This document shows positions 54,881-63,842 of a stretch of DNA of 64,000 bases, piece after piece. The stretch comes from an uncultured Actinomycetes bacterium (GTDB lineage: Bacteria; Actinomycetota; Actinomycetes; Nanopelagicales; Nanopelagicaceae): assembly GCA_903846075.1 (NCBI GenBank), contig CAIMZW010000041.1:1-64000 (forward strand), given 5' to 3'. Each line of letters begins with the position of its first letter. The first letter of the stretch is position 1. Made by a program: the position numbers and the translations under genes. The notes below the pieces were generated by a model. It was not told the origin of the DNA, ran no database searches, and was given only the letters and a program-made list of their open reading frames with translations.

Positions 54881-56581
54881 TTAAAAGGCTTCGCGCCAAC
54901 CTGAAGTAATCGGAAGTCTGCGATCTTTCCCAAACGCTCTTCGAGAAATTTTGGTCCCTGGTGGGTATTGGCGACGTTTGTATTCGGCGCGATCAACAAG
55001 TTGAATCACGCGACGGGCCAATGCTTCGTCAAATCCAGCAGCTAGAACTCCGGAGAGTCCCCCATCGTTATCGATATAAATATTGAGTATCTGATCCAAG
55101 ATTTCATATTCAGGCAATGAGTCAGAATCCTTCTGCCCTGGGCGCAATTCGGCACTAGGTTCTTTCGAAATGGAGTTCTCGGGAATTGGCGGAATCTGAC
55201 CAAGTTCTAGAGCCCTTTGATTGCGCCATTTAGCCAAAGCCCAGACATCAACTTTGAAAAGATCTTTAATCGGAGCAAATCCACCCACGGCATCACCATA
55301 CAAAGTTGAATAACCGGCTGAGAGTTCGGATTTATTGCCGTTAGCTAAAACGAGATGTCCCTCTTGATTTGATAGGCCCATCAAAGTTGTTCCTCGAACG
55401 CGTGCCTGAACGTTCTCTTCCGCTACACCAACTAAGCCGAGATTTTGGAGGAAGGTGGCCACCATAGGTTCGATGCTAATCACCCGATAATTGAGGCCAA
55501 TATTCTTTGCGCATTGCGCCGCATCTGCAAGTGAATGTTCAGAGGAATATCGACTCGGAAGCGCTACTCCGTAAACATTCTTCGCATCGATAGCATCTGC
55601 CGCAATTGCCATAACGAGGCTCGAATCAATTCCGCCAGACATGCCCGTGATGACGCTCGGAAAATTATTCTTCTTTACATAATCGCGAAGACCAACAACC
55701 AATGCGTTCCAAATTTGTTCCTCTTCGGAAATTCGCTTCGCAACTCCCGGAGTCAAAGCCTTGTAGGAATCAATGGGCTCGTCAGAAATAACTAGATTCG
55801 GCTCGCTGGTGCCAAGTTTGGCTTCAATATCTACGACTACAAGGCCATCGCTAAATTGTGGCGCTCGCGCTATCAACTCGCCTTCGGAAGATACGACAAT
55901 ACTGTCACCATCAAAAACCAGATCATCTTGCCCACCGGTCATATTTACATAAACAAGAGGCGCTGCAATTTCGCGAGCTCGCCGGCGAACGAGAGAAAGT
56001 CTGACATCATCTTTATTGCGTTCAAATGGACTGCCATTGGGAACCAGAACCAAACCCGGAGTTCTGGCAGTCAAATCTGACACGGGACCTTGTGATTTCC
56101 AAATGTCCTCGCAGATTGCAATTCCGATATCAATGCCAAGATACCTAAAGACTAAGGACTCACTACCGGCTACAAAATTTCGGAACTCATCGAAGACGCC
56201 GTAGTTCGGCAAATGGTGCTTTATATATTTTGCGAGAACCTCGCCTCGATGAATGATGGCAACGGCATTTTGTGGTTTGTGATTCTCGCTCTCCTCCAAA
56301 TAACCGACCACACAGACCAATTCGCCCACGCCTTGCACCGAGAGGTCATTGGCAAGTTGCACCACAGCGGTTTTGGAAGCGTTTCGAAAAGTCGATCGCA
56401 GGGCAAGGTCTTCGACGGGATACCCAGTCACGATCATTTCTGGAAAGAGGATGAGGTGAGCGCCAGCGACCAAGGCTGATTTGGCGTACGAGAGGATTAA
56501 CTCGCAGTTCCCCGAAATATCGCCGACAGTTGGGTTTATTTGAGCGGCTGCGACTCGAATCTGCCCGGATTTTCTTTTCAC
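54881..56581 (-). CDS. nadE: Glutamine-dependent NAD+ synthetase
   Basis: Last step of NAD synthesis. 566 residues from GTG 56581: N-terminal nitrilase-type glutaminase (LFPEMIVTGYP with Glu, catalytic Cys in GIAICEDIW) and C-terminal synthetase with the PP-loop GMSGGIDSSLV. The frame is open further upstream, but homology starts at KRKSGQIRVAAAQINP. TACGCT 6 bases before this GTG supports the start and predicts a leaderless mRNA. Divergent from panB. Confidence 0.93.
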   Translation of the reverse strand: MKRKSGQIRVAAAQINPTVGDISGNCELILSYAKSALVAGAHLILFPEMIVTGYPVEDLALRSTFRNASKTAVVQLANDLSVQGVGELVCVVGYLEESENHKPQNAVAIIHRGEVLAKYIKHHLPNYGVFDEFRNFVAGSESLVFRYLGIDIGIAICEDIWKSQGPVSDLTARTPGLVLVPNGSPFERNKDDVRLSLVRRRAREIAAPLVYVNMTGGQDDLVFDGDSIVVSSEGELIARAPQFSDGLVVVDIEAKLGTSEPNLVISDEPIDSYKALTPGVAKRISEEEQIWNALVVGLRDYVKKNNFPSVITGMSGGIDSSLVMAIAADAIDAKNVYGVALPSRYSSEHSLADAAQCAKNIGLNYRVISIEPMVATFLQNLGLVGVAEENVQARVRGTTLMGLSNQEGHLVLANGNKSELSAGYSTLYGDAVGGFAPIKDLFKVDVWALAKWRNQRALELGQIPPIPENSISKEPSAELRPGQKDSDSLPEYEILDQILNIYIDNDGGLSGVLAAGFDEALARRVIQLVDRAEYKRRQYPPGTKISRRAFGKDRRLPITSGWREAF

Positions 56582-56587
56582 GGATAG

Positions 56588-56593
56588 AGCGTA
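56588..56593 (-). promoter_or_regulatory. -10 box, nadE (leaderless)
   Basis: TACGCT on the minus strand, 6 bases before the GTG at 56581. Confidence 0.4.
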
Positions 56594-56657
56594 CCTCGCT
56601 AGACTTTCTCCCACGACGGGGACCACATTCGTGGCACCGATCGCTGGAGGTTTTGAT

Positions 56658-57509
56658 ATGTCTAATGCGAATTCTCTCGGCACTTCTCTAAATGCCGATG
56701 GCTCACGAAAATCCATCTCGCGGATATCCATTGCTGACCTGGCCAAATTTAAACGCGATGGTCACAAGTGGGCGATGCTGACCAGTTACGAACAGATGAC
56801 AGCATCCATATTTGATGAAGCCGGGATTCCCGTTCTTCTGGTTGGGGATAGTGCTGGCAACAATTTCTTGGGCGAAGAGAACACCATTCCGGTCACCGTT
56901 GATGAACTCATTCCCTTGGCACGTGCTGTTGTCCGAGGAAGTTCCAGGGCGCTAGTCGTTGCTGATCTTCCCTTTGGATCTTATGAGGGCGGACCCGAGA
57001 GCGCGTTGAACTCCGCAATTCGATTCTTTAAAGAAGCGAAAGTTCATGCAGTGAAACTTGAAGGTGGCGCCAAAGTAGTGCCTCAGATCAAACAATTGAT
57101 CGCGGCCGGAATTCCCGTAATGGGCCATCTTGGTTTAACACCGCAATCAGTCCATGCCCTTGGTGGGTTCAAGGTTCAAGGACGTGGCGAAGATGCCGAG
57201 CGAATTAAGGCTGATGCCAGGGCCCTTCAAGAGGCCGGTATCTTCGCGCTGGTGCTCGAACTTGTTCCTCAATCACTTGCGCGGGAAATCTCAAGCGAAC
57301 TTTCCATTCCGGTAATCGGAATTGGCGCCGGCCCCGAATGCGATGCCCAAGTACTTGTTTGGACCGATGCATTTGGCCTCACTCAAAATGCGCCGAGGCT
57401 GGCAAAGGCTTATCGAAATTTACGACAAGAGTTAATCGAGGGCGCGCAAGATTTTGCGCGAGAAGTAGAAACGGGAAAATTCCCCGCGGAGGTAAACTCC
57501 TTTAAATGA
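56658..57509 (+). CDS. panB: 3-methyl-2-oxobutanoate hydroxymethyltransferase
   Basis: First pantothenate step: adds a hydroxymethyl from methylene-THF to ketoisovalerate. 283 residues: MLTSYEQMTASIFDEAGI, LLVGDSAGNNFLG, VKLEGG, MGHLGLTPQS and IGIGAGPECDAQVLVW. ATG at 56658 is fixed by GGAGG 7 bases upstream. Its 3' end overlaps the first MFS gene by 4 bases and contains the sequence duplicated before the second MFS gene. Confidence 0.95.
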   Translation: MSNANSLGTSLNADGSRKSISRISIADLAKFKRDGHKWAMLTSYEQMTASIFDEAGIPVLLVGDSAGNNFLGEENTIPVTVDELIPLARAVVRGSSRALVVADLPFGSYEGGPESALNSAIRFFKEAKVHAVKLEGGAKVVPQIKQLIAAGIPVMGHLGLTPQSVHALGGFKVQGRGEDAERIKADARALQEAGIFALVLELVPQSLAREISSELSIPVIGIGAGPECDAQVLVWTDAFGLTQNAPRLAKAYRNLRQELIEGAQDFAREVETGKFPAEVNSFK

Positions 57510-58786
57510 AGAAGTTCACAATCGATGTCTCCCTATTAAAGAAATATCGGGATTTTCGATTGCTCTGGACTTCTGGGCTTATCTCCTATTTCGGTTCAAT
57601 GATGACCAATGTGGCGATGCCCTTCCAAATAAAACTTCTCACTAACTCCTACCTTGCCGTGGGCATTATGGGCGCCTTCGAAATAGTTCCTTTAATTTTC
57701 TTCGGACTATACGGTGGAGTTCTGGCAGATTCCGTGGACCGAAAAAAAATGATTTGGATGACAGAAGGCACGGCACTCCTCATCTCACTGGGTCTTCTGT
57801 TCAACTCATTTCTTTCTCATCCGCATGTGATCGTTCTCTATATCGCTGCGGCGCTTTTCTCCGCGGTCTATGGGCTTCATAGTCCAAGCGCTGGCTCGCT
57901 TTTGCCGAGCATGATCAGCCATAGCGATTTACCCAATGCAAATGCGCTAATGAGTCTGCAAGGACAAGTCGGAATGATTGCGGGACCAGCAATTGCAGGA
58001 GTGCTGATCTCGACGATAAATGTAAGTTCTGGCTATTTCGTCGATGTTCTCAGTTACATCGTCTCCGTTGCCCTTCTTCTACGGATAAAAGCATTTCCAG
58101 CACGAGATCAAAACGAAACCACCAGCGAAAATCCCCTCAAGAGTTTGGTTTCCGGTATTAAATACGCTGCATCAAGAAAAGATTTAATGGGCACTTATAT
58201 TGTCGACCTCGCGGCTATGTTCTTCGCAATGCCCGACGCACTCTTTCCCTTTTGGGCTGACCAGATCCATTCGAGGTGGGCCCTCGGCTTTTTCTATGCC
58301 GCTGGAACAATTGGGGCGATTTTTGTCACTTTGACGAGCAGGTGGATAAATAATTTTAAGTTTCATGGTCGTGCAGTTCTCTTTGCTGCTCTAGGTTGGG
58401 GAGCTGCCATCTCCTTGGCCGGTAGTTTCACCTCCCTACCCCTCATCATCTTTTTTCTCGCCATTGCTGGCGCAGCAGACATGGTGAGTGGACTTTTTCG
58501 CATGGCAATCTGGAATCAATCAATTCCGGACAATTACCGAGGACGTTTAGCTGGAATCGAAGTGCTGTCCTACTCGATTGGACCCATGGGAGGGCAGCTA
58601 AGGGCAGGATCCATGGCGGCGCTCACCTCGCTTCGAACTTCTGTCATTAGTGGAGGTCTCCTCTGTATTGGAGTAGTGGGCATAGCCGGTACCTCCTTGA
58701 AGAAGTTCCGAAATTACGATGTCACTACCAACGAGTTCGCACTTCGCCACCGCGAATTACAAGAAGAGGAAATTCCACCTTCATAA
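57506..58786 (+). CDS. MFS transporter, EntS-like, copy 1
   Basis: 426-residue inner-membrane carrier with about 12 hydrophobic segments and the MFS loop motif GGVLADSVDRKK near residue 73. C-terminal LSYSIGPMGGQLRAGSMAAL resembles the EntS/MFS_3 exporter group. Overlaps panB by 4 bases (ATGA). A GGAG-GTAAA-CTCC hairpin contains its ribosome site. About four-fifths identical to the next gene by eye. Substrate unknown. Confidence 0.88.
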   Translation: MKKFTIDVSLLKKYRDFRLLWTSGLISYFGSMMTNVAMPFQIKLLTNSYLAVGIMGAFEIVPLIFFGLYGGVLADSVDRKKMIWMTEGTALLISLGLLFNSFLSHPHVIVLYIAAALFSAVYGLHSPSAGSLLPSMISHSDLPNANALMSLQGQVGMIAGPAIAGVLISTINVSSGYFVDVLSYIVSVALLLRIKAFPARDQNETTSENPLKSLVSGIKYAASRKDLMGTYIVDLAAMFFAMPDALFPFWADQIHSRWALGFFYAAGTIGAIFVTLTSRWINNFKFHGRAVLFAALGWGAAISLAGSFTSLPLIIFFLAIAGAADMVSGLFRMAIWNQSIPDNYRGRLAGIEVLSYSIGPMGGQLRAGSMAALTSLRTSVISGGLLCIGVVGIAGTSLKKFRNYDVTTNEFALRHRELQEEEIPPS

Positions 58787-58855
58787 CGGCAGTCCGAATA
58801 ATTCATTCCAAGATGGAAAAGCGAAATTCTTTCCTTGCGAGGTAAACTCCTTTCA

Positions 58856-60145
58856 ATGAAGAAGTTAACCATCGATATTTCCCCGCTAAAGAAGTATCGA
58901 GACTTCCGTTTGCTATGGAGCTCTGGACTCATCTCTCGATTTGGTTCGATGATGACCTATGTTGCGATGCCCTTTCAAATAAAACTACTCACTAATTCAT
59001 ACCTCGCAGTGAGTCTCATGGGGGCCATTGAAATCATCCCTCTCATTCTCTTTGGACTTTATGGTGGTGTGCTCGCTGATTCCGTGGATCGAAAGAAGAT
59101 GATCTGGATAACCGAAGCATTGGCTCTTTTCATTTCCCTTGGACTTCTCGTTAATTCGCTCCTGCCCCATCCGCACTTAATTGCTCTCTATGTTGCAGGT
59201 GCACTTTTTTCTGCAGTCAATGGCTTACATAGCCCGAGCGCCGGATCAATATTGCCTCGAATGGTGAGCCACGGCGATCTTCCCAATGCCAGCGCTCTTA
59301 TGAGCCTTCAAGGGCAGTTTGGTGTTATCACGGGGCCAGCAATCGCAGGTATCTTGATCTCCACCGTCAATGTGAGTGCGGGATATCTGGTTGATGTAAT
59401 TAGTTACATTGCATCGGTTGCACTTTTGCTTCGAATCCAATCCTTCCCTCCCAATGAAAAGAATGAATCGATTCTCGAAACTCCGATCAAAAGCCTCATC
59501 GCCGGTGTGAAGTACGCTGCATCGCGCAGAGATTTATTGGGAACGTATATAGTCGATTTGGCTGCCATGTTCTTTGCCATGCCAAACGCACTCTATCCAT
59601 TTTGGGCCGATCAAATACACGCTAGATGGGCGCTTGGCTTCTTCTATGCCTCAGGAACTGTTGGTGCGCTCTTTGTCACACTGACAAGTCGATGGATTAA
59701 CACCTATAAATTCCACGGTCGAGCCGTTCTTTTCGCAGCACTGGGTTGGGGTGCCGCAATTTCGTTAGCTGGAGTCTTCACATCTCTACCTCTCATTATT
59801 TTCTTTCTTGCGGTTGCAGGTGCTGCAGATATGGTGAGCGCACTTTTTCGCAGCGCCATCTGGAATCAATCGATTCCCGACAGTTATCGGGGTCGATTAG
59901 CCGGAATTGAACTACTTTCTTACTCTGTAGGCCCATTAGGCGGACAAATGCGCGCTGGATCCGTGGCTGCAATCACAACTCTTCGAACATCTGTCATCAG
60001 TGGCGGTCTACTTTGTATAGGTGTTGTAGGAATTGCAGGAAGTTCACTAAAGAAATTTAGAAATTATGATGTAACAACGAATCCATTTGCAGTAAGACAA
60101 CGAGAGATAAAAGAAATGGAAAATAAAAAATCATCAGAAGATTGA
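58856..60145 (+). CDS. MFS transporter, EntS-like, copy 2
   Basis: 429-residue paralogue of the preceding transporter (for example both have AMFFAMPxALxPFWADQIH and ISGGLLCIGVVGIAG). ATG at 58856; the sequence from GAGGTAAACTCCTTT through the start codon repeats the panB-copy 1 junction, showing a tandem duplication. It ends with a Lys/Glu-rich tail MENKKSSED absent in copy 1. May have a new or overlapping export specificity. Confidence 0.88.
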   Translation: MKKLTIDISPLKKYRDFRLLWSSGLISRFGSMMTYVAMPFQIKLLTNSYLAVSLMGAIEIIPLILFGLYGGVLADSVDRKKMIWITEALALFISLGLLVNSLLPHPHLIALYVAGALFSAVNGLHSPSAGSILPRMVSHGDLPNASALMSLQGQFGVITGPAIAGILISTVNVSAGYLVDVISYIASVALLLRIQSFPPNEKNESILETPIKSLIAGVKYAASRRDLLGTYIVDLAAMFFAMPNALYPFWADQIHARWALGFFYASGTVGALFVTLTSRWINTYKFHGRAVLFAALGWGAAISLAGVFTSLPLIIFFLAVAGAADMVSALFRSAIWNQSIPDSYRGRLAGIELLSYSVGPLGGQMRAGSVAAITTLRTSVISGGLLCIGVVGIAGSSLKKFRNYDVTTNPFAVRQREIKEMENKKSSED

Positions 60146-60312
60146 TGCACATTCGAAAAATATTTTTGTAAATACATAAAAAGAGAAAAAATCGGTGGCG
60201 CGACACGCGGGGTCTTTTTCACTCAAAATAGTGGAAAGTTCAGGTAAATGCTGTCACGCTTAGCCCTGAACAGGTTCGGTGACGGATCGAACCATTCTGA
60301 TAGGAGATGTAC

Positions 60313-60624
60313 GTGGCTGCAGCTAAGAAAGTTGTAAAGAAAGTTGCCAAGAAGGCAGCAGTAAAGAAGGCCGTTAAGAAGGTTGCCAAGAAGGCCGCTG
60401 CTAAGCCAGCAGTCAAGAAGGCAGCAGTCAAGAAGGTCGTAAAGAAGGTTGCCAAGAAGGCCGCTGCTAAGCCAGCAGCAAAGAAGGCAGCTGTAAAGAA
60501 GGTTGCCAAGAAGGCAGCTCCAAAGAAGGTTGCTAAGAAAGCCGCTGCTAAGCCAGCAGCAAAGCCAGCAGCAAAGAAGGCAGCTCCAAAGCGCCGCGCA
60601 AAGAAGGCTGTTGCTGCAAAGTAA
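60313..60624 (+). CDS. Lys/Ala-rich histone H1-like protein
   Basis: 103 residues almost solely Lys, Ala, Val and Pro in KKVAKKAAAKPA-type repeats, like the C-terminal tail of actinobacterial HupB or eukaryotic H1, but with no HU domain. Very basic, so likely a DNA-compacting or nucleoid-associated protein. GTG at 60313 has AGGAG 6 bases upstream; the ATG at 60307 touches the ribosome site and is unlikely. Followed by a strong terminator; monocistronic. Confidence 0.8.
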   Translation: MAAAKKVVKKVAKKAAVKKAVKKVAKKAAAKPAVKKAAVKKVVKKVAKKAAAKPAAKKAAVKKVAKKAAPKKVAKKAAAKPAAKPAAKKAAPKRRAKKAVAAK

Positions 60625-60635
60625 CTAGTTCTACC

Positions 60636-60669
60636 AAAAAGCCCCGTCATTTATTTGACGGGGCTTTTT
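60636..60669 (+). terminator. Intrinsic terminator after the H1-like gene
   Basis: AGCCCCGTCA / TGACGGGGCT perfect stem with a TTTATT loop and A/T-runs on both sides, so it can work in both directions (also for marR). Confidence 0.92.
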
Positions 60670-60693
60670 ACTGTTCACAACTTATTGTTCTTA

Positions 60694-61203
60694 TTACTTA
60701 CTCACAATTTTCTTTGGTGTAGAAGTTTCATCAAGAAATTGACCACGCAGTTCACCGATGACTCGATCGAATATTTTTGCCAAATCTTCTTGATCCTTAA
60801 CAGTTAAGTGATCAACAAATCTTCCGCGCACACTTGCGACATGATCAGGCGCGGCTTTAACAATTGCTTTCCATCCCCGATCTGTCATCACTGCAAAATA
60901 TCCACGCTTATCCGAAGTGCACTCTTCGCGTCGAACCCACCCTGCTTTTTCCATAACTTTCATTCGGTGAGAAAGCCTGGATTTAGAAATCATCGAGATC
61001 TCTGCTAGTTCGCTCATTCGCATCTTCCGACCGGGTGCATCACTGAGTTGTGCCAAGACTTCATAATCGGCCATCGAAAGATCATGTCCTTCGAGATCGG
61101 TATCAAGAGCCTCGAGGAGCCTGCGGGATGCGATGATGTAGGAACGCCAAGCCTTCATTTCGCGTGGATTTAACCAGCGCGGCTCTTCTTTTTTAATTGC
61201 CAT
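60694..61203 (-). CDS. MarR-family transcriptional regulator
   Basis: 169 residues. Winged helix: MSELAEISMISKSRLSHRMKVME (recognition helix, near residue 70-90) and wing EECTSDKRGYFAVMTDRG with the conserved D-R. Divergent from the M13 peptidase; a palindrome in between (TTTCAA-N6-TTGAAA) is a likely operator. TATTAT 6 bases before the ATG predicts a leaderless, self-regulated message. Ligand unknown. Confidence 0.9.
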   Translation of the reverse strand: MAIKKEEPRWLNPREMKAWRSYIIASRRLLEALDTDLEGHDLSMADYEVLAQLSDAPGRKMRMSELAEISMISKSRLSHRMKVMEKAGWVRREECTSDKRGYFAVMTDRGWKAIVKAAPDHVASVRGRFVDHLTVKDQEDLAKIFDRVIGELRGQFLDETSTPKKIVSK

Positions 61204-61209
61204 ATGCGA

Positions 61210-61244
61210 ATAATACGCGATTTCAAGAGTAATTGAAAGTTCAA
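61210..61244. promoter_or_regulatory. marR promoter and operator
   Basis: TATTAT (minus, 61215-61210) 6 bases before the marR ATG; TTTCAA-GAGTAA-TTGAAA at 61221-61238 and the overlapping TTGAA-AG-TTCAA at 61233-61244 form inverted repeats typical of MarR operators. Confidence 0.5.
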
Positions 61245-61260
61245 CTACCTGTGGCTAAGG

Positions 61261-61266
61261 TAGGGT
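61261..61266 (+). promoter_or_regulatory. -10 box, M13 peptidase (leaderless)
   Basis: TAGGGT, 6 bases before the ATG at 61273; no Shine-Dalgarno. It lies next to the MarR operator, so the peptidase may be MarR-controlled. Confidence 0.4.
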
Positions 61267-61272
61267 TTTGCC

Positions 61273-63228
61273 ATGAAAAGTGGCCTTGATTTGTCGAATA
61301 TCCAACCCAATATCCGTCCTCAGGATGACTTATTTCGCTTTATGAACGGTAAATGGCTCGAGGAGTCAGTTATTGCGGAAGATCGAGCAAGCGATGGCGC
61401 CTTTTATAAACTCTACGAAGATGCAGAGGAACAAGTTCGCGACATCATTGAAGAACTCTCGCAATCACCTCAAACACCCGGCACTAATGCCCAGAAGATT
61501 GGCGACCTCTATGCCTCGTTTATGGACGAAGACCGAGCCAATGAACTAGGGGTCAGTCCGATTCGAAAGTATCTCGATCAAGCTCTCGCAGTCTCCACTC
61601 CGGATGAGTTCTATCAAACTCTCGGATATTTCGAGACTTTGGGGCTTGGTGGACTTTTCTATACCTACATCAATACCGATGCTAGGGATTCAAATACCTA
61701 TATTTCTTACTTCGGCCAATCTGGACTCTCTTTGCCCGATGAGGCCTACTACCGAGAAGAAGAACACGCAGCTCTTCGCGAAGCCTTAACGGTTCACATT
61801 GCCAAAATGTTTTCCTTGGCAAACATTAGCGATGGCGAAATTCACGCAAAAAATATTCTCGAACTTGAGACTGCGATTGCTTCTCATCACTGGGATCAAG
61901 TTAAAGATCGTGATGCTGTTCTTACCTATAACAAGATGTCTTATAAAGAACTTCAAGAGTTGGCCCCCGATTTCCAATGGGAAATTTGGCGCGAACATTC
62001 TCGTACGCCGTTGAAAATTGTTGAGACTACAATCATTTCCCAGCCAAGTTTCTTCAGTGGCATAAGTTCTTTACTTGCAAACTTTGATGCTGCTAAGTGG
62101 AGTTCGTGGTTGACGTGGCATGCTCTTTCTGGTGCCGCCCCGTATCTCAATTCGGAAATCATCGACCAGAATTTTTCTTTCTACGGAACGACCCTTTCCG
62201 GAACACCGCAATTGCGCGCCCGTTGGAAGCGTGGTGTGAGTTTGGTTCAAGGCGCATTAGGTGAAGCAATCGGACAAATTTATGTCGAGCGACATTTTCC
62301 ACCGGCGGCCAAAGAGCGAATGATCGAATTGGTGAAAAACCTTCTTGAGGCATATCGAGTCGACATCCTTGCATTGGAATGGATGGGCGAGGAGACAAAG
62401 AAGAAGGCGATCGAGAAATTAAATAAGTTCACACCGAAGATCGGTTATCCAGATAAATGGCGGGATTACTCAGCTTTGGAAATCGTCCGCGATGATTTAA
62501 TGGGCAACTTGGCTCGGTTAACAACATTTGCTCAAGAGTACGAGTACGCAAAAGTCGGATCACCAGTGGATCGAAGTGAATGGCACATGACCCCTCAAAC
62601 GGTGAATGCCTATTACAACCCCGGCCTCAATGAGATTGTTTTTCCGGCCGCTATTTTGCAGCCACCATTTTTCGACCTTGAATCTGACGATGCAGCTAAC
62701 TACGGTGGAATCGGAGCAGTTATCGGCCACGAAATTGGTCATGGCTTTGACGACCAAGGATCAAAATATGATGGCGACGGCAATCTGCAGGATTGGTGGA
62801 GCGATGAAGATCGCGAGAAATTCGAAGCCCAATCTGCCATTTTGATCGATCAATATGACAAGTTGAGCCCGGCTCAAGCTCCCGACCTTCATGTCAATGG
62901 GGCTCTGACGGTAGGAGAAAATATTGGTGACCTGGGCGGACTCACCATTGCCCTAAAAGCTTATGAAATTTCCCTACAAGGGGAAGAACCGGCTGAACTC
63001 GATGGCTTCACAGGAGTTCAACGATTACTCCTTGGCTTTGCTCAAGTCTGGCGGACCAAACGTCGTCCCGAAGAGACTCGCCAACTCATTGCCATCGACC
63101 CCCACTCCCCAGAGGAGTTTCGTTGTAACCAAATCGTCCGAAACCTCCATGAGTTCTATGAGGCATTCGATGTGAAGCCAACCGATGCTCTTTACCTCGA
63201 CCCATCTCAGAGAGTTCGAATCTGGTAG
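61273..63228 (+). CDS. pepO: M13 family metallopeptidase (PepO/neprilysin-like)
   Basis: Zinc endopeptidase for small peptides. 651 residues: N-terminal M13 domain (about 20-400), zinc motif HEIGH (His486, Glu487, His490), third ligand Glu549 and Asp553 in ENIGDLGG, and C-terminal domain. No signal peptide, so cytosolic. Divergent from marR. Peptide-type ABC ATPase genes lie just beyond, so a peptide-use role is plausible. Confidence 0.95.
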   Translation: MKSGLDLSNIQPNIRPQDDLFRFMNGKWLEESVIAEDRASDGAFYKLYEDAEEQVRDIIEELSQSPQTPGTNAQKIGDLYASFMDEDRANELGVSPIRKYLDQALAVSTPDEFYQTLGYFETLGLGGLFYTYINTDARDSNTYISYFGQSGLSLPDEAYYREEEHAALREALTVHIAKMFSLANISDGEIHAKNILELETAIASHHWDQVKDRDAVLTYNKMSYKELQELAPDFQWEIWREHSRTPLKIVETTIISQPSFFSGISSLLANFDAAKWSSWLTWHALSGAAPYLNSEIIDQNFSFYGTTLSGTPQLRARWKRGVSLVQGALGEAIGQIYVERHFPPAAKERMIELVKNLLEAYRVDILALEWMGEETKKKAIEKLNKFTPKIGYPDKWRDYSALEIVRDDLMGNLARLTTFAQEYEYAKVGSPVDRSEWHMTPQTVNAYYNPGLNEIVFPAAILQPPFFDLESDDAANYGGIGAVIGHEIGHGFDDQGSKYDGDGNLQDWWSDEDREKFEAQSAILIDQYDKLSPAQAPDLHVNGALTVGENIGDLGGLTIALKAYEISLQGEEPAELDGFTGVQRLLLGFAQVWRTKRRPEETRQLIAIDPHSPEEFRCNQIVRNLHEFYEAFDVKPTDALYLDPSQRVRIW

Positions 63229-63274
63229 CGCTGATAGAATTGAAGCAGTATTCGAAAACTTCGAGAGGTTTGAT

Positions 63275-63784
63275 ATGAAGAAATCTTTGGTCTTCGTTCC
63301 AGTTGCTGCGCTCCTGCTTCTCCTTGCGGGTTGTGGTGGATCTTCTAAAAGCGCGACCCCAACTGATACCGCCAGTCAAACGGCCGCAGCTGAAACTTCT
63401 GGAGCATTTGATAAGGCAGTGGCACTAGGTAGCGGAGTCACCGTCACCGTTGCCGCTCCAACTAACTTCAAACCGGGACAATTTGCCACCAACTACTTCG
63501 CTGGCAATGTAGCTAACAAACTTTCCATTACCGTGAAGAACGATGGCTCAGCGCCCCTAGATCTTTCTACGATTGTGATTGATCAAGCATCAGGAACGAA
63601 TGCTTGCGTAGATGTCCTTGACGGTGATAACGGAATTAATGGTGCACCTTCAGACCCGGTTGCCCCTAAAACAAGTGCAACTTTCGCCTACGGCGTAGGT
63701 TGCTCGGCAAAAATTGGAGATCCACTCACTCTTACCATCACCTTGGGCAGTGCAACCTCTGCTGTGACTGGCAAACTCGTTTAA
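63275..63784 (+). CDS. Secreted lipoprotein of unknown function
   Basis: 169 residues. Lipoprotein signal MKKSLVFVPVAALLLLLAGC with the lipidated Cys20, a Ser/Thr/Ala-rich spacer, and an Ig-like beta domain (NKLSITVKNDGSAPLDLSTI, TSATFAYGVGC) like DUF4352-type surface proteins. ATG at 63275 has GAGAGG upstream; TAGAAT at 63235-63240 is a likely -10. Ends at a terminator. Confidence 0.75.
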   Translation: MKKSLVFVPVAALLLLLAGCGGSSKSATPTDTASQTAAAETSGAFDKAVALGSGVTVTVAAPTNFKPGQFATNYFAGNVANKLSITVKNDGSAPLDLSTIVIDQASGTNACVDVLDGDNGINGAPSDPVAPKTSATFAYGVGCSAKIGDPLTLTITLGSATSAVTGKLV

Positions 63785-63796
63785 TTAGGTCATAAG

Positions 63797-63827
63797 AAAA
63801 GCCCTCAAGTAAAACTTGAGGGCTTTT
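63797..63827. terminator. Bidirectional intrinsic terminator
   Basis: AAAAGCCCTCAAGT-AAA-ACTTGAGGGCTTTT: 14-base perfect stem with a T-run, between the lipoprotein and the convergent ABC gene. Confidence 0.93.
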
Positions 63828-63842
63828 CGGTTTTACAATCCT

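Larger units (their letters stand above)
57486..60145. repeat. Tandem gene duplication (MFS pair)
   Basis: Two direct repeats of about 1.3 kb: unit 1 from about 57489, unit 2 from about 58839. Homology begins inside the last codons of panB and covers the ribosome site and the whole reading frame. Confidence 0.8.

Noticed and set aside
56582-56746. N-terminal extension of NadE into panB
   Set aside because: Would overlap the divergent panB; homology begins at about GTG 56581, which has a well placed -10 box.
60313-60624. CRISPR-like or satellite repeat
   Set aside because: Repeats are irregular, in frame, Lys/Ala coding, preceded by a ribosome site and followed by a terminator.
60240-60650. 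Minus-strand open frame, Ala/Phe-rich, opposite the H1-like gene
   Set aside because: Antisense image of AAG/GCC repeats; the plus strand has the ribosome site and terminator.
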